From contig NZ_JAAGLT010000009.1 of NCBI RefSeq assembly GCF_010548275.1, positions 1-64,000 on the forward strand: 64,000 nt of DNA, in the 5' to 3' direction. Positions 1 through 10,492 of this stretch are shown here, piece after piece. This stretch comes from Streptomyces sp. SID12488 (GTDB lineage Bacteria > Actinomycetota > Actinomycetes > Streptomycetales > Streptomycetaceae). The translations under genes and the position numbers were made by a program. Positions within the stretch are counted from its first letter, which is position 1; each line of letters begins with the position of its first letter. The notes beneath the pieces are model-generated. The model saw nothing but the letters and a program-made list of their open reading frames with translations. It made no database searches and was not told the origin of the DNA.

Positions 1-330
1 GTTTACTACTTCAAAGGAACCTCAACCCACAGACAAAGCCTGTGAGCCGGGGTATCAACAAACTTGGCGTTGATTTTTGGCACGCTGTTGAGTTCTCAAG
101 GAACGGACGCTTCCTTCGTACTCACCCTCTCGGGCTTTCCTCCGGGCAGTTTCCCTTCGGTCTTGCGTTACCGACTCTATCAGACCGTTTCCGTATCCGA
201 TTTCCTCGGCGCTTTCCAGGTTTCCGCTTTCGCGTTTCCCTTTCCGGCGACTCCGACTTTATCAGAAGTTTTTGGCCGGACTGACCGGCTGTTCATTCCT
301 GAGATTCATCGGGATGTGGTTCTCAAGAAT
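1..330 (-). promoter_or_regulatory. rRNA operon leader upstream of an off-window 16S gene
   Basis: On the minus strand this reads as the leader that precedes 16S rRNA in Streptomyces. The conserved stretch with CTTGAGAACTCAACAGCGTG (minus strand, within 79-100) is typical of the actinobacterial antitermination and processing region, and the bases at 1-50 are the segment just before it meets the pre-16S stem. Two copies of TCTGATARAGTC lie at 173-184 and 255-266, each followed by purine-rich GGAAA runs, and may be tandem -10 elements. The 16S gene itself is not in the window. I identified this from memory of Streptomyces rrn leaders, not by alignment. Confidence 0.8.
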
Positions 331-400
331 CTAAGTCCTCGAGCAACCAGTAGATTTTCACCGCCGCCACCGAACCTCTCCGGTTCTAGGCAACTGCTCC

Positions 401-429
401 AACCTACCTCCCCACTCGCGCCGCGTCAA
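401..429 (-). promoter_or_regulatory. Predicted rRNA operon promoter (TTGACG-N17-TAGGTT)
   Basis: Minus-strand -35 TTGACG lies at 424-429 and -10 TAGGTT at 401-406, with a 17-base spacer. This is close to the consensus for the principal sigma factor HrdB. It points toward the rRNA leader and lies 54 bases beyond the SpoIIM stop codon, so it is probably the farthest-upstream promoter of the rrn operon. Confidence 0.6.
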
Positions 430-482
430 CGGCTCTTGTAGGGCGAAGAGGAGACTAGCAGTCCGGCAGGCGTGTCCGCACA

Positions 483-1490
483 TCAGGCAGCCGTGGGGAC
501 CGCGGCGCTGCGCTCGACCGCCTCGAGGTCGCCCGTCTCGCCGGCGCGGACCGCGCGACCGCCTAGGACATAGACGTACGCGAGGAAGGCCAGTTCGGCG
601 ACGACCCCGATCGTGATGCGTGCCCAGGTGGGCAGGCCCGACGGGGTGACGAAGCCTTCTATGGCGCCCGAGACGAAGAGGACCAGGGCCAGGCCGATCG
701 CCATTCCCAGAGCTGCCCGTCCTTCCTCGGCCAGTGCCGTGCGACGGGAACGCGGGCCCGGGTCGATGACGGTCCAGCCGAGGCGCAGTCCCGTACCCGC
801 GGCCACGAAGACCGCGGTCAGTTCCAGGAGTCCGTGCGGCAGGATCAGGCCGAGGAAGGTGTCGAGTCGGCCCGCCGAGGACATCAGGCCGAGGCCGACG
901 CCCACGTTGAGCATGTTCTGGAAGAGGATCCAGATGACCGGGAAGCAGAGGAAGACTCCCAGGACCAGGCACATCGCGGCTGCCTGGGCGTTGTTCGTCC
1001 ACACCTGAGCGGCGAAGGAAGCCGCGGGGTGGCTGGAGTAGTACGTCTCGTACTCGCCACCGGGGCGGGTGAGGGCCCGCAGTTCGTCGGGGGCCGCTAT
1101 GGAGGACTGCACTTCGGGGTGCGTGCCTATCCACCATCCCAGGAGAACGGCCACCGCCGTGGAGATGAGCGCGGTGGGGACCCACCAGTGGCGCGCTCGG
1201 TAGACCGCTGCGGGGAAACCGTGTGTGAGGAAGCGCGTGACATCGCGCCAGGAGGCGCGGCGGGTTCCTGCCACAGCGCTACGCGCGCGTGCCACGAGTT
1301 GGCTGAGCCGACCGGTCAGCTGGGGGTCCGGGGCGCTCGACTGGATCAGCGAGAGGTGGGTGGCGGTCCGTTGGTAGAGGGCCACGAGTTCGTCCACCTC
1401 GGCGCCGGTGAGGCGGCGCCGGCGGCGCAGCAGTGCGTCCAGACGGTCCCACTCGGCGCGGTGGGCGGAGACGAAGACGTCGAGGTCCAT
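483..1490 (-). CDS. Stage II sporulation protein M (SpoIIM/DUF95) family membrane protein
   Basis: A 335-residue integral membrane protein of the SpoIIM superfamily. The first ~100 residues are soluble and Arg-rich (FVSAHRAEWDRLDALL near the start); about five hydrophobic segments follow, with Gly-rich turns such as GLILPHGLLELTAVF that are typical of the family. In Bacillus SpoIIM is part of the engulfment complex; the actinobacterial relatives are not characterised and usually sit beside an RDD protein, as here, where the RDD gene is divergent. The ATG at 1490 was chosen over an in-frame start 36 bases upstream because GAGGAGCAGG lies just before it. The family call is firm; the function is inferred. 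Confidence 0.85.
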   Translation of the reverse strand: MDLDVFVSAHRAEWDRLDALLRRRRRLTGAEVDELVALYQRTATHLSLIQSSAPDPQLTGRLSQLVARARSAVAGTRRASWRDVTRFLTHGFPAAVYRARHWWVPTALISTAVAVLLGWWIGTHPEVQSSIAAPDELRALTRPGGEYETYYSSHPAASFAAQVWTNNAQAAAMCLVLGVFLCFPVIWILFQNMLNVGVGLGLMSSAGRLDTFLGLILPHGLLELTAVFVAAGTGLRLGWTVIDPGPRSRRTALAEEGRAALGMAIGLALVLFVSGAIEGFVTPSGLPTWARITIGVVAELAFLAYVYVLGGRAVRAGETGDLEAVERSAAVPTAA

Positions 1491-1620
1491 CGTTTTGCCT
1501 GCTCCTCGGCTGTTCGTCGACTGCACGTCATGGATGTCGGCTTGTCGTACTGCGGCGCGATGCCCCTTCAGCTTGGCAGACTGGTGGTTCCGGTGGCAGG
1601 TCAGGGGAAGGACGGCAGGC

Positions 1621-2571
1621 GTGAGTGAGCTGGTTACGGGCGAGGCGGTGGCGCTGGAGCTGCGCCCCGCGAAACTGCCCAGCAGGGCACTTGCCGTGTT
1701 GCTCGACCTTGTTGTGGTCGGGCTGGTCTACACCGTCGTCACCATTGTTCTTGTCGTATCGACGGCCTCGCTCGACGAGGCGGCACAGGTCGCTCTCTCC
1801 ATCGCGGCGTTCATTCTGGTTCTGGTGGGTGCGCCGATCGCGGTCGAGACACTCAGCCACGGTCGTTCGCTCGGCAAGATGGCGTGCGGTCTGCGGGTGG
1901 TGCGGGACGACGGCGGGCCGATCCGGTTTCGGCATGCGCTGGTAAGGGGTGCTGTCGGTGTGGTGGAGATTCTGATGACGTTGGGGGTGGTGGCCTGTAT
2001 CGCCTCGCTCGTCTCGGCGCGGGGACGGCGGCTCGGTGACGTCGTCGCGGGCACGCTCGTCGTACGGGAGCGAGTGCCCGTCGGTCGGACCACGTTCGTT
2101 CCTCCGCCGCCGCCCTGGTTGTCCGGACGGTTCGCGGAGCTCGATCTGTCGGGCGTGCCCGACGGGTTGTGGCTGGCCGTACGTCAGTATCTGACGCGCA
2201 TGGGACAGCTGGATCCGCAGGTGGGCTGGGCCATGGCCGAGCGGCTCGCAGCCGACGTGGCGGCGCGTACCGGGACTCCGGCGCCGCGGAATGTTCCTCC
2301 GGCCGCCTATCTGGCGGCGGTGGTACAGGAGCGGCAGGTGCGGGAGGCTCGGCGGGCGTTCGGGCAGAGGGCTGCGATCAGTGGACACGGAGTGCCTGGT
2401 TCATTCGGGGCTCCAGCTCCGCAACCGCCTGCTGCCGTCATGTATCCGCCCCCGGGGGGTCCCTATCCTGCGGTCGTCGAAGCCGCCGTGCCTGTCCCGG
2501 CTGTCGAAGCCGCGCCGCCGGGTCAGGCCGGTGATCGCCGCTCCTCCGGTGGGTTCGCACCGCCCGCCTAG
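1621..2571 (+). CDS. RDD family membrane protein
   Basis: A 316-residue protein. The RDD domain covers roughly residues 15-160: PSRALAVLLDLVVVGLVYTV opens the first membrane segment and carries the Arg and Asp of the RDD signature, and the motif SLGKMACGLRVV is typical of the second half. Residues ~160-316 are a soluble, Pro- and Ala-rich tail with no recognised domain. The GTG at 1621 follows GGGGAAGGACGG. It is divergent from the SpoIIM gene with 130 bases between them, so the two may share regulatory DNA. Its stop overlaps the convergent gene at 2568 by 4 bases. RDD proteins are transport-related or accessory membrane proteins; no substrate can be read from the sequence. Confidence 0.85.
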   Translation: MSELVTGEAVALELRPAKLPSRALAVLLDLVVVGLVYTVVTIVLVVSTASLDEAAQVALSIAAFILVLVGAPIAVETLSHGRSLGKMACGLRVVRDDGGPIRFRHALVRGAVGVVEILMTLGVVACIASLVSARGRRLGDVVAGTLVVRERVPVGRTTFVPPPPPWLSGRFAELDLSGVPDGLWLAVRQYLTRMGQLDPQVGWAMAERLAADVAARTGTPAPRNVPPAAYLAAVVQERQVREARRAFGQRAAISGHGVPGSFGAPAPQPPAAVMYPPPGGPYPAVVEAAVPVPAVEAAPPGQAGDRRSSGGFAPPA

Positions 2572-3185
2572 TCGGCGAACGTGGACGGCGGGGACTCGAG
2601 GTGTTCCAGCTCGATGCCCGGTGCGGCGAGGACCACGTCGCCGGCGATGTGCACGGCATGCTGTTCGCCCGTGTCCAGGGCTGTGACCTGGTATTCGTCC
2701 ACAGTCAGGGGGGCGTTGTCAGTGGCGTGTGCTTCTCTCTTCACCAAGGCCCAGGACTGGTCCACGGTGCGGGGGGCGAGGACCGGGTCGGTGAGGGCGA
2801 CCAGGCGTACGCGGGTTGCGGCGGCGGAGGGGGTGAGGCGCAGGAGGCGGGCGGTGGCGACCAGGAACGCGGGGGACGTGCCGGTGAAGGCGTGGGCTCG
2901 GACGTTGCCTTCGGTGGCGTGAGTGCCGGTGGGGTCGGTGCGCACCCAGGTGACGCCGTCGAGCGCGGCACCGCGGACCTGCCAGCTCGCCGCGTGGAGT
3001 TCGAGGCGGATCGGACGGCCCAGGTCGTCGAGGGTGAGGTCGACGGATCCGCTGTGGTCGCCCGAGGGGATGGTCAGTTGGGAGACGTAGCGCCAGCCGG
3101 AGGGGCCGGGGGCGCAGTGGAAGTGTTCTTCTGCGAGAGGGGTGTGATCGTGCGGATCGTGGAGCGAATAACGGCCGCGGGGCAT
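2568..3185 (-). CDS. Conserved hypothetical protein, 205 aa
   Basis: No family recognised. The 205-residue protein has no signal peptide and no membrane segment. It is rich in beta-strand-like stretches (WRYVSQLTIP, VDLTLDDLGRPIRLELHAAS, YQVTALDTGEQHAVHI) and may be a single all-beta domain. Codon use matches the neighbours. ATG at 3185 is preceded by AGGACACCC. It is separated from ahcY upstream by two hairpins, so it is probably transcribed separately. An orthologue at the same place in other Streptomyces genomes is likely but was not checked. Confidence 0.65.
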   Translation of the reverse strand: MPRGRYSLHDPHDHTPLAEEHFHCAPGPSGWRYVSQLTIPSGDHSGSVDLTLDDLGRPIRLELHAASWQVRGAALDGVTWVRTDPTGTHATEGNVRAHAFTGTSPAFLVATARLLRLTPSAAATRVRLVALTDPVLAPRTVDQSWALVKREAHATDNAPLTVDEYQVTALDTGEQHAVHIAGDVVLAAPGIELEHLESPPSTFAD

Positions 3186-3252
3186 GGGTGTCCTGGATTT
3201 TTCGGACTGTCACTGGCGCTTGAGTTTTCGAGCCTCTGAGCCTCGGTAAAGG

Positions 3253-3287
3253 GGCAGGCCCCCGGCACGGGGGTGCGGGGGCCTGCC
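3253..3287. terminator. Terminator-like hairpin downstream of ahcY
   Basis: A perfect 11-bp inverted repeat, GGCAGGCCCCC at 3253-3263 and its complement at 3277-3287, with a 13-base loop. It lies downstream of ahcY and upstream of the 205-aa gene on the same strand. No T run follows, as is common in Streptomyces terminators. Confidence 0.6.
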
Positions 3288-3302
3288 TCGGAGGACCTGC
3301 TC

Positions 3303-3338
3303 GTGGTGAGCGCGTCAGTGCGCGGACGTGCTCACCAC
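3303..3338. terminator. Second hairpin just after the ahcY stop
   Basis: Perfect 9-bp arms, GTGGTGAGC at 3303-3311 and GCTCACCAC at 3330-3338, with an 18-base loop, starting 15 bases past the ahcY stop. With the hairpin at 3253-3287 it forms a tandem terminator or an mRNA-stabilising 3' structure. Confidence 0.5.
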
Positions 3339-3353
3339 TGGCTGGGTGCCGGC

Positions 3354-4811
<1,458 letters not shown>

Positions 4812-5081
4812 TACGGGCTGCTCCTCAAGATTGGGGCGAGGTGGGTACGGCTGGTCTGCGCGGCGGCGGACACAGGGGTGCCCGAAGAGGGCACGGCTAT
4901 GCCCCGGTACGCGCAGCACAGTCCGTCGGAGGCCCTCTCTCCCTCGGTCGGTCCGCAGTGGGACCGCCCGACCGCCATCAGCAGCGACGTCTGGCTCCGT
5001 CCCAAGCTACACCTGTCGGCCGACCGGCCCCAGTCCGCCTACGGACACATCAGGACAGACCAAGACCGGGTGGAGGGGAAC

Positions 5082-6059
5082 TCAGTGGGCGGCGGGCTGG
5101 GCCGGGCCGCCCGGGGTGGCCTCGCGGTCGGGACCCTTGGCGGCGTCCTTCTCGCTGTAGATGTCCGGTTCCAGGTAGATGACGCGGGCGATCGGGACGG
5201 CGGCGCGGATACGGGACTCGGCAGCGTTGATCGCGGTGGCCACCTCGGCGGCGGTGTCGTCGTGCTGGACGGCGATCTTGGCGGCGACCAGGAGTTCCTC
5301 GGGGCCGAGGTGGAGTGTGCGCATGTGGATGATGCCGGTGACGGTGTCACCGTCGACGATCGCCTTCTCGATCTTCACGACCGCTTCCGTGCCGGCGGCC
5401 TCGCCCAGCAGCAGGGACTTGGTCTCCACGGCCAGCACCAGGGCGATCAGGATGAGCAGGATGCCGATGCAGAGGGTGCCGATGCCGTCCCAGACGCCGT
5501 CGCCGGTGGCGAGGGCGAGGCCGACGCCGCCGAGGGCCAGGACCAGGCCGACGAGCGCGCCGAGGTCCTCAAGGAGGACGACGGGCAGTTCGGGGGCCTT
5601 GGCGTGGCGGACGAAGTCCTTCCAGGACTCGTTGCCACGCAGCGGGTTGGACTCCTTGATGGCCGTACGGAAGGAGAAGCCCTCGGCGATGATCGCGAAG
5701 ACGAGGACGCCCACCGGCCAGTACCAGTGCTCGATCTCGTGCGGGTGCTTGATCTTCTCGAAGCCCTCGTAGATCGCGAACATGCCGCCGACCGAGAAGA
5801 GCACGATGGAGACGAGGAAGGCGTAGATGTACCGCTCGCGGCCGTAGCCGAAGGGGTGTTGCGGGGTCGCCTCGCGCTGGGCCTTCTTGCCGCCGAGGAG
5901 GAGCAGTCCCTGGTTGCCGGAGTCGGCGAGCGAGTGCACGGACTCGGCGAGCATCGACGACGAACCGCTGAAGAGAAACGCCACGAACTTCGCTGCCGCG
6001 ATCGCGAGGTTGGCGCCGAGTGCCGCCACGATCGCCCTGGTGCCGCCTGACGCGCTCAT
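5082..6059 (-). CDS. Cation diffusion facilitator (CDF) family metal transporter
   Basis: 325 residues from ATG 6059. CDF proteins export Zn2+, Co2+, Fe2+ or Mn2+ in exchange for protons. Near the start the CDF signature FLFSGSSSMLAESVHSLADS supplies the His and Asp of the metal site in membrane segment 2; about six membrane segments follow, and a cytoplasmic C-terminal domain (from ~220) carries HMRTLHLGPEELLV. The C-terminal domain probably dimerises. An ATG at 6125 with a stronger SD (GGAGGGGG) would add 22 basic residues, so the start is uncertain. The metal cannot be told from the sequence. It lies between manA and ahcY with no visible functional link. Confidence 0.9.
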   Translation of the reverse strand: MSASGGTRAIVAALGANLAIAAAKFVAFLFSGSSSMLAESVHSLADSGNQGLLLLGGKKAQREATPQHPFGYGRERYIYAFLVSIVLFSVGGMFAIYEGFEKIKHPHEIEHWYWPVGVLVFAIIAEGFSFRTAIKESNPLRGNESWKDFVRHAKAPELPVVLLEDLGALVGLVLALGGVGLALATGDGVWDGIGTLCIGILLILIALVLAVETKSLLLGEAAGTEAVVKIEKAIVDGDTVTGIIHMRTLHLGPEELLVAAKIAVQHDDTAAEVATAINAAESRIRAAVPIARVIYLEPDIYSEKDAAKGPDREATPGGPAQPAAH

Positions 6060-6238
6060 GTGTTCGCGTTGTCCCTTCGTACGTTCGCTGTCCCGGGCTT
6101 TGCCCGCCCTTTGCCGGTGGGCCATTGTTGCAGCCCCCTCCGACAACGACCCGCCAGGCTGTCACGCGGACCCTGGCAACCAGTGCCCGGGATGCGCCCG
6201 GACAGTCTCCGGCAGTCCCCGAGTGCTGCTCAGTGGAG

Positions 6239-7390
6239 TCAGACGACGACCGTCGCCCGGAACACCGTGCCGGAGCCGGACACCTCGGCTTTTTCGTTGG
6301 CGGGTACGAAGACCGACTGACCGGGGGCGAGTTCGATGTCTCCGGTACGGACCGCGCCAGCCGTGCAGAGCAGGATCTGCGGGGTCGGGAGGGTGAGGTC
6401 GCGGGCGGGGGCGCTCTCCGGGAGGACGTACCGCGAGAGGCGGAACTCGTCGATGGGGGTCTCGTAGACCTCCTCGCCGTCTGCGGCGGCCTCCGGACGC
6501 AGTACGCCGGGGCCACTCGCCTCGAAGCGGACGACGCGCAGGAGTTCGGGGACGTCGACGTGCTTGGGGGTCAGGCCGCAGCGCAGGACGTTGTCCGAGG
6601 TGGCCATGATCTCGACGCCGAGGCCGTTGAGGTAGGCGTGCGGGATGCCGGCGCCGAGGAACAGGGCCTCACCGGGCTGGAGTCGGACGCGGTTGAGGAG
6701 CATGGCCGCAATGACGCCGGGGTCGCCGGGGTAGTGCTGGGCGATGTCCGCGTAGGGGGCGTAGTCGCCGCCGAGGCGGGCGCAGGCGGTCGCAGCCTCG
6801 GTGACCGTGCGGGCCATGTCCTCGCGGTCCGCGCTGAGTACGGCCGTCAGGACCTCGCGCAGCGCCGCCTCCTCGGGGTGGGCGCGCAGCAGGTCGACGT
6901 ACGGCTTGAGGGAGTCGACCTCCAGGCCCGCGAGGAGGTCGGCGGTCTGTGACGGGTCGCGGAAGCCGCACAGGCCGTCGAACTCTGTGAGGGCGCAGAT
7001 CATTTCGGGCTTGTGGTTGGCGTCCTTGTAGTTGCGGTGCCCGGCGTCCATCGGGATCCCGCGGTTCTCCTCGTCCGCGTAACCCTCCTTCGCCTGGGCG
7101 AGGTTGGGGTGGACCTGGAGGGAGAGGGGGGCGCCGGCCGCGAGGATCTTGAGGAGGAAGGGCAGACGGGGGCCGAATTTGGCGACGGCCCCCGCGCCGA
7201 GTTCGCCCTGCGGGTCTGCGTCGATGACCTCGACGAGCGTGCCGCGTCCGGTGCGCGAGGGGGCGCCGGGGTGGGCGCCCATCCACATCTCCGCCTGCGG
7301 TTCACCGGTCGGCTCGGTGCCGAGGAGCGCCGCGATGGCGGTGGTGGAACCCCAGGCGTAGGGGCGGATGGTGTTGTCGAGGCGGTCCAT
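6239..7390 (-). CDS. manA: Mannose-6-phosphate isomerase, class I
   Basis: A 383-residue zinc enzyme that interconverts fructose-6-phosphate and mannose-6-phosphate, the entry point to GDP-mannose for glycans and lipid-linked sugars. It starts with MDRLDNTIRPYAWGS, typical of type I isomerases; LSLQVHPN and NHKPEM supply zinc ligands (Gln, His, Glu), and a further His lies in AGIPHAYL. It is followed at its 5' side by the SIS gene, the Trm112-like gene and manB, all on the minus strand with short gaps, which suggests one mannose operon. The SD before ATG 7390 is weak (GAAAG). Confidence 0.95.
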   Translation of the reverse strand: MDRLDNTIRPYAWGSTTAIAALLGTEPTGEPQAEMWMGAHPGAPSRTGRGTLVEVIDADPQGELGAGAVAKFGPRLPFLLKILAAGAPLSLQVHPNLAQAKEGYADEENRGIPMDAGHRNYKDANHKPEMICALTEFDGLCGFRDPSQTADLLAGLEVDSLKPYVDLLRAHPEEAALREVLTAVLSADREDMARTVTEAATACARLGGDYAPYADIAQHYPGDPGVIAAMLLNRVRLQPGEALFLGAGIPHAYLNGLGVEIMATSDNVLRCGLTPKHVDVPELLRVVRFEASGPGVLRPEAAADGEEVYETPIDEFRLSRYVLPESAPARDLTLPTPQILLCTAGAVRTGDIELAPGQSVFVPANEKAEVSGSGTVFRATVVV

Positions 7391-7485
7391 ACCGGTCTTT
7401 CTGCGCAGGTAGAAGGAGAGGGCGAGATGAGGCGAGTGAGGCGGTGGAGGGGTTGTCTGCCTTACGCGGTTCTTTGCACGTCTGG

Positions 7486-8625
7486 TCAGCTTCCGGCGGT
7501 CAGTGCCATGTACACCGCGGCGAAGTCCGTGGTGGCGATCAGTTCCGCCAGGGTCTCCAGTTCGGCGCCGTCCTCCGGTTCGAGTTCGCTGATCGCCGTG
7601 TCGTGGCCGAGGGCGAGTTCGCGGGCCGTGGGGGCGGCGCTGAGACCGCCGGTCGGGCGGTCTCGGAGCAGGACCACGCGCGCGTGCAGGGCGGGTGCCT
7701 CGCTCACCCGGTCGCGGAAGAAGTCGTCGGGGTCGGCGCCCGCGGCGAGCCGACTGGCGAGCAGGGAGCCGTGCGCGGCGAGCGCCTCGGGAAGTTCGGC
7801 GGCGAGCGCGGGGCGGCCGGCGAGTTCGGCGAGGGCGGCGGTGAACCGGCGGCCCACGGGCCCGGCCGACGTGCCCTCCGTCCAGATCACCGGGAGCATG
7901 TCCGTGAGTTCGACGGCGAGGGTCTTGGCCGGATTGCTGTACGTCGCGACGGCCGGGCCGCATCGTTCGGCGATGTGGTCGAGGCGGTCGGCGACCTTCT
8001 CCAGCGCGTCCGGCGGGGCGGTGAGCAGGCCGGTGCGGTCGAGGAGGACGAGCAGCGGGGTGAGCAGCGCCCACAGGACCCCGGGGGCGGACGCGGGGAA
8101 CTGCTGGTCGGCCTCCCCCGGCTCGTTCGGGGCCGTCGCCATGCGTACGAACAGGCCATGGGCCGCGCCCTGAACCGTCTCGGTGAGCGGGGTGTCGGCC
8201 GGGGCGACGGCGACGACCGTGCAGCCACGGCGGTAGGCCTGCTCGGCGAGCAGGGACAGGCCCGGTTCGGTGCCGTCGGGGGTGGCGATCAGAAGGAGGT
8301 CCACGGAACCCGCCCAGCCCGGCAGCTCCCAGCGCAGGGCACCCGCCGCGGGGGCGACGCCCGTGGGGGCCAGGCGGATGACGGGGCTGGTCGCGCCGGC
8401 GAGGGTGCCGAGGAGGTCGGCGACGCAGGCCGCGGCGACGCCGGGGCCCGCGATCAGGACGGCGCGGGGGCGGCCGTCCGGTTGCAGGTCGTTGATGCCC
8501 GCCTCCGCCGCGTGCCGGGCGGCGGTGCGGACGCGGGCGCCTGCTTCCGCCGCGCCGCGCAGGAGGCCGCGGCGGTCTGCGTCCGCCAACGCCTCAGGGG
8601 CGTCGAGCAGCGATTCGTCGAGCAT
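7486..8625 (-). CDS. SIS-domain protein (phosphoglucose/phosphomannose isomerase-like)
   Basis: 379 residues. The N-terminal half has a sugar-isomerase fold: AVLIAGPGVAAACVADLL, then VDLLLIATPDGTEPGLSLL, which resembles the S/T-rich sugar-phosphate loops of SIS proteins but with fewer Ser residues. The C-terminal half resembles the PGI/PMI C-terminal domain (ELTDMLPVIWTEG). In Actinobacteria this gene always sits between manA and manB. It may be a bifunctional isomerase, but the degraded phosphate loop leaves activity in doubt. GGAGGTG before ATG 8625 is a strong ribosome site. Family call good; activity uncertain. Confidence 0.8.
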   Translation of the reverse strand: MLDESLLDAPEALADADRRGLLRGAAEAGARVRTAARHAAEAGINDLQPDGRPRAVLIAGPGVAAACVADLLGTLAGATSPVIRLAPTGVAPAAGALRWELPGWAGSVDLLLIATPDGTEPGLSLLAEQAYRRGCTVVAVAPADTPLTETVQGAAHGLFVRMATAPNEPGEADQQFPASAPGVLWALLTPLLVLLDRTGLLTAPPDALEKVADRLDHIAERCGPAVATYSNPAKTLAVELTDMLPVIWTEGTSAGPVGRRFTAALAELAGRPALAAELPEALAAHGSLLASRLAAGADPDDFFRDRVSEAPALHARVVLLRDRPTGGLSAAPTARELALGHDTAISELEPEDGAELETLAELIATTDFAAVYMALTAGS

Positions 8626-8655
8626 GGGGTGGCACCTCCGATCGCCGGGACGGGC

Positions 8656-8826
8656 TTACGCGGGGCGGCGGGCCTCGTCGACGAGCAGTACGGGGATTCC
8701 GTCCCGGACGGGGTACGCCAGGCCGCAGTCCTGACCGGTGCAGATCAACTCGGTCTCCTGCTCCTTGAGGGGAGCGTGACAGGCCGGGCAGGCGAGGATC
8801 TCCAGGAGGCCGGCTTCGAGCGGCAT
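8656..8826 (-). CDS. Trm112-like small zinc-binding protein
   Basis: 56 residues. The protein has a CPAC pair near residue 13 and CTGQDC near 29, giving four Cys for a zinc ribbon, then GLAYPVRDGIPVLLVDEAR, which is the hallmark of the Trm112/YcaR family. Trm112 proteins stabilise and activate methyltransferases in other organisms; the bacterial members are less well defined. The gene lies 30 bases upstream of the SIS gene and between it and manB, so it is probably cotranscribed with them. Confidence 0.85.
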   Translation of the reverse strand: MPLEAGLLEILACPACHAPLKEQETELICTGQDCGLAYPVRDGIPVLLVDEARRPA

Positions 8827-8993
8827 GTGGTGTCCCTTCGGGGGTGCGCGGATGTGGCCTGGTCAGGGTACCGCCGTGGGGGGCGGGGTGTCGGCGTGGA
8901 GGGAGTGGAGAGGGCGGGGGTTGGGCCGGGAGGGCCCGCGGTGGAGCCGCTGAACGGATGCGGCGCCCCCCGGACGGGCATGGCGAGTGCCGG

Positions 8994-10361
8994 TCAGCCT
9001 CGGATGAGGCTCAGTACCTCGTCCCGGACCTTCGCCATCGTTGCCTCGTCGCGTGCCTCCGTGTTCAGGCGCAGCAGGGGTTCCGTGTTGGACGGGCGGA
9101 CGTTGAACCACCAGTCCGCCGCGGTGACCGTCAGGCCGTCCAGTTCGTCCAGTTCGACGCCCTCCTGACCCTCGTACGCCGCCCTGATCGCCGCGAGGCG
9201 GCCTGTCTGGTCGGCCACCGTGGAGTTGATCTCGCCGGAGCCGGCGTACCGGTCGTACTGGGCCACGAGGGCCGACAGGGGGCCGTCCTGGCCGCCGAGT
9301 GCGGCGAGGACGTGCAGGGCGGCCAGCATGCCCGTGTCCGCGTTCCAGAAGTCCTTGAAGTAGTAGTGCGCGGAGTGCTCGCCGCCGAAGATCGCGCCCG
9401 TGCGTGCCATCTCGGCCTTGATGAACGAGTGGCCCACGCGCGTGCGTACCGGTGTGCCGCCCTGTTCGCGGACGACCTCCGGGACCGACCAGGAGGTGAT
9501 CAGGTTGTGGATGACCGTGCCGGAACCGCCGTTGCGGGCCAGTTCTCGGGAGGCCACCAGGGCCGTGATCACCGACGGCGAGACCGGGTCGCCGTGTTCG
9601 TCGACCACGAAACAGCGGTCCGCGTCACCGTCGAAGGCGATGCCGAGGTCGGCGCTCTCCTCGCGGGCACGCTTCTGGAGGTCCACGAGGTTGGCCGGAT
9701 CGAGCGGGTTGGCCTCGTGGTTCGGGAACGTGCCATCCAGCTCGAAGTACATGGGGACGAGGGTGAGGGGCAGGCCGGCGAAGACCGTCGGGACCGTGTG
9801 GCCGCCCATGCCGTTGCCCGCGTCGACGACGACCTTCAGGGGGCGGACGGAGGTCAGGTCGACGAGCGAGCGGAGGTGTGCCGCGTAGTCCTCCAACGTG
9901 TCCCGCCGCGTGATCGTGCCCGGTGTCACGGGCTCCGGCTCCGGTGCGCCCGAGTCCAGCCAGGACTCCACGAGTTCACGGATGTCGGCGAGGCCCGTGT
10001 CCTGGCCGACGGGTGCGGCGCCCGCCCGGCACATCTTGATGCCGTTGTACTGGGCGGGGTTGTGCGAGGCGGTGAACATGGCGCCGGGCAGGTCGAAGGC
10101 GCCCGACGCGTAGTAGAGCTGGTCGGTGGAGCACAGGCCGATCTCGGTCACGTCGACGCCGCGTGCCGCCGCCCCGCGCGCGAAGGCCCGCGACAGGCCG
10201 GGCGACGAGGGCCGCATGTCGTGTCCGACCACGATCGCGTCCGCCCCGGTCACCTGGACGAAGGCGGCGCCGAACAGTTCCGCCAGCGGCTCGTCCCACT
10301 GGTCCGGGACCACACCACGTACGTCGTACGCCTTCACGAGCTGCGACAGATCTGCAGACAC
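8994..10361 (-). CDS. manB: Phosphomannomutase/phosphoglucomutase
   Basis: 455 residues. It interconverts mannose-6-phosphate and mannose-1-phosphate, the step after ManA. The alpha-D-phosphohexomutase hallmarks are all present: the phosphoserine loop MFTASHNPAQYNGIK near residue 95, the metal loop DGDADRCF near 245, the sugar-binding GGEHSAHYYF near 325 and the phosphate-binding PSNTEPLLRLN near the C terminus. The GTG at 10361 is preceded by GGAAAGG; an ATG 24 bases upstream is the alternative. Cotranscription with the Trm112, SIS and manA genes is likely; a gap of 167 bases separates it from the Trm112 gene. Confidence 0.95.
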   Translation of the reverse strand: MSADLSQLVKAYDVRGVVPDQWDEPLAELFGAAFVQVTGADAIVVGHDMRPSSPGLSRAFARGAAARGVDVTEIGLCSTDQLYYASGAFDLPGAMFTASHNPAQYNGIKMCRAGAAPVGQDTGLADIRELVESWLDSGAPEPEPVTPGTITRRDTLEDYAAHLRSLVDLTSVRPLKVVVDAGNGMGGHTVPTVFAGLPLTLVPMYFELDGTFPNHEANPLDPANLVDLQKRAREESADLGIAFDGDADRCFVVDEHGDPVSPSVITALVASRELARNGGSGTVIHNLITSWSVPEVVREQGGTPVRTRVGHSFIKAEMARTGAIFGGEHSAHYYFKDFWNADTGMLAALHVLAALGGQDGPLSALVAQYDRYAGSGEINSTVADQTGRLAAIRAAYEGQEGVELDELDGLTVTAADWWFNVRPSNTEPLLRLNTEARDEATMAKVRDEVLSLIRG

Positions 10362-10492
10362 GGCCAACCTTTCCGAAAGTCCCATCGGTCGCCCCAAACT
10401 ACCCGCCCTCACTGACACTCCCTGTGGCAGGAAGGTGACGACGAGGTTTTGGACACGCGGATGGGGAGGAGGCCGAAAACGGCTCCGGTGGC

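Noticed and set aside
1..441. Short plus-strand open frames at the left edge
   Set aside because: They lie in the rRNA leader and promoter region and have no coding character.
4812..5081. Possible SAH riboswitch before ahcY
   Set aside because: The conserved SAH riboswitch core was not found in the leader; only general GC-rich stems are present.
7444..9168. Plus-strand open frame of over 570 codons
   Set aside because: Antisense to the SIS, Trm112 and manB genes.
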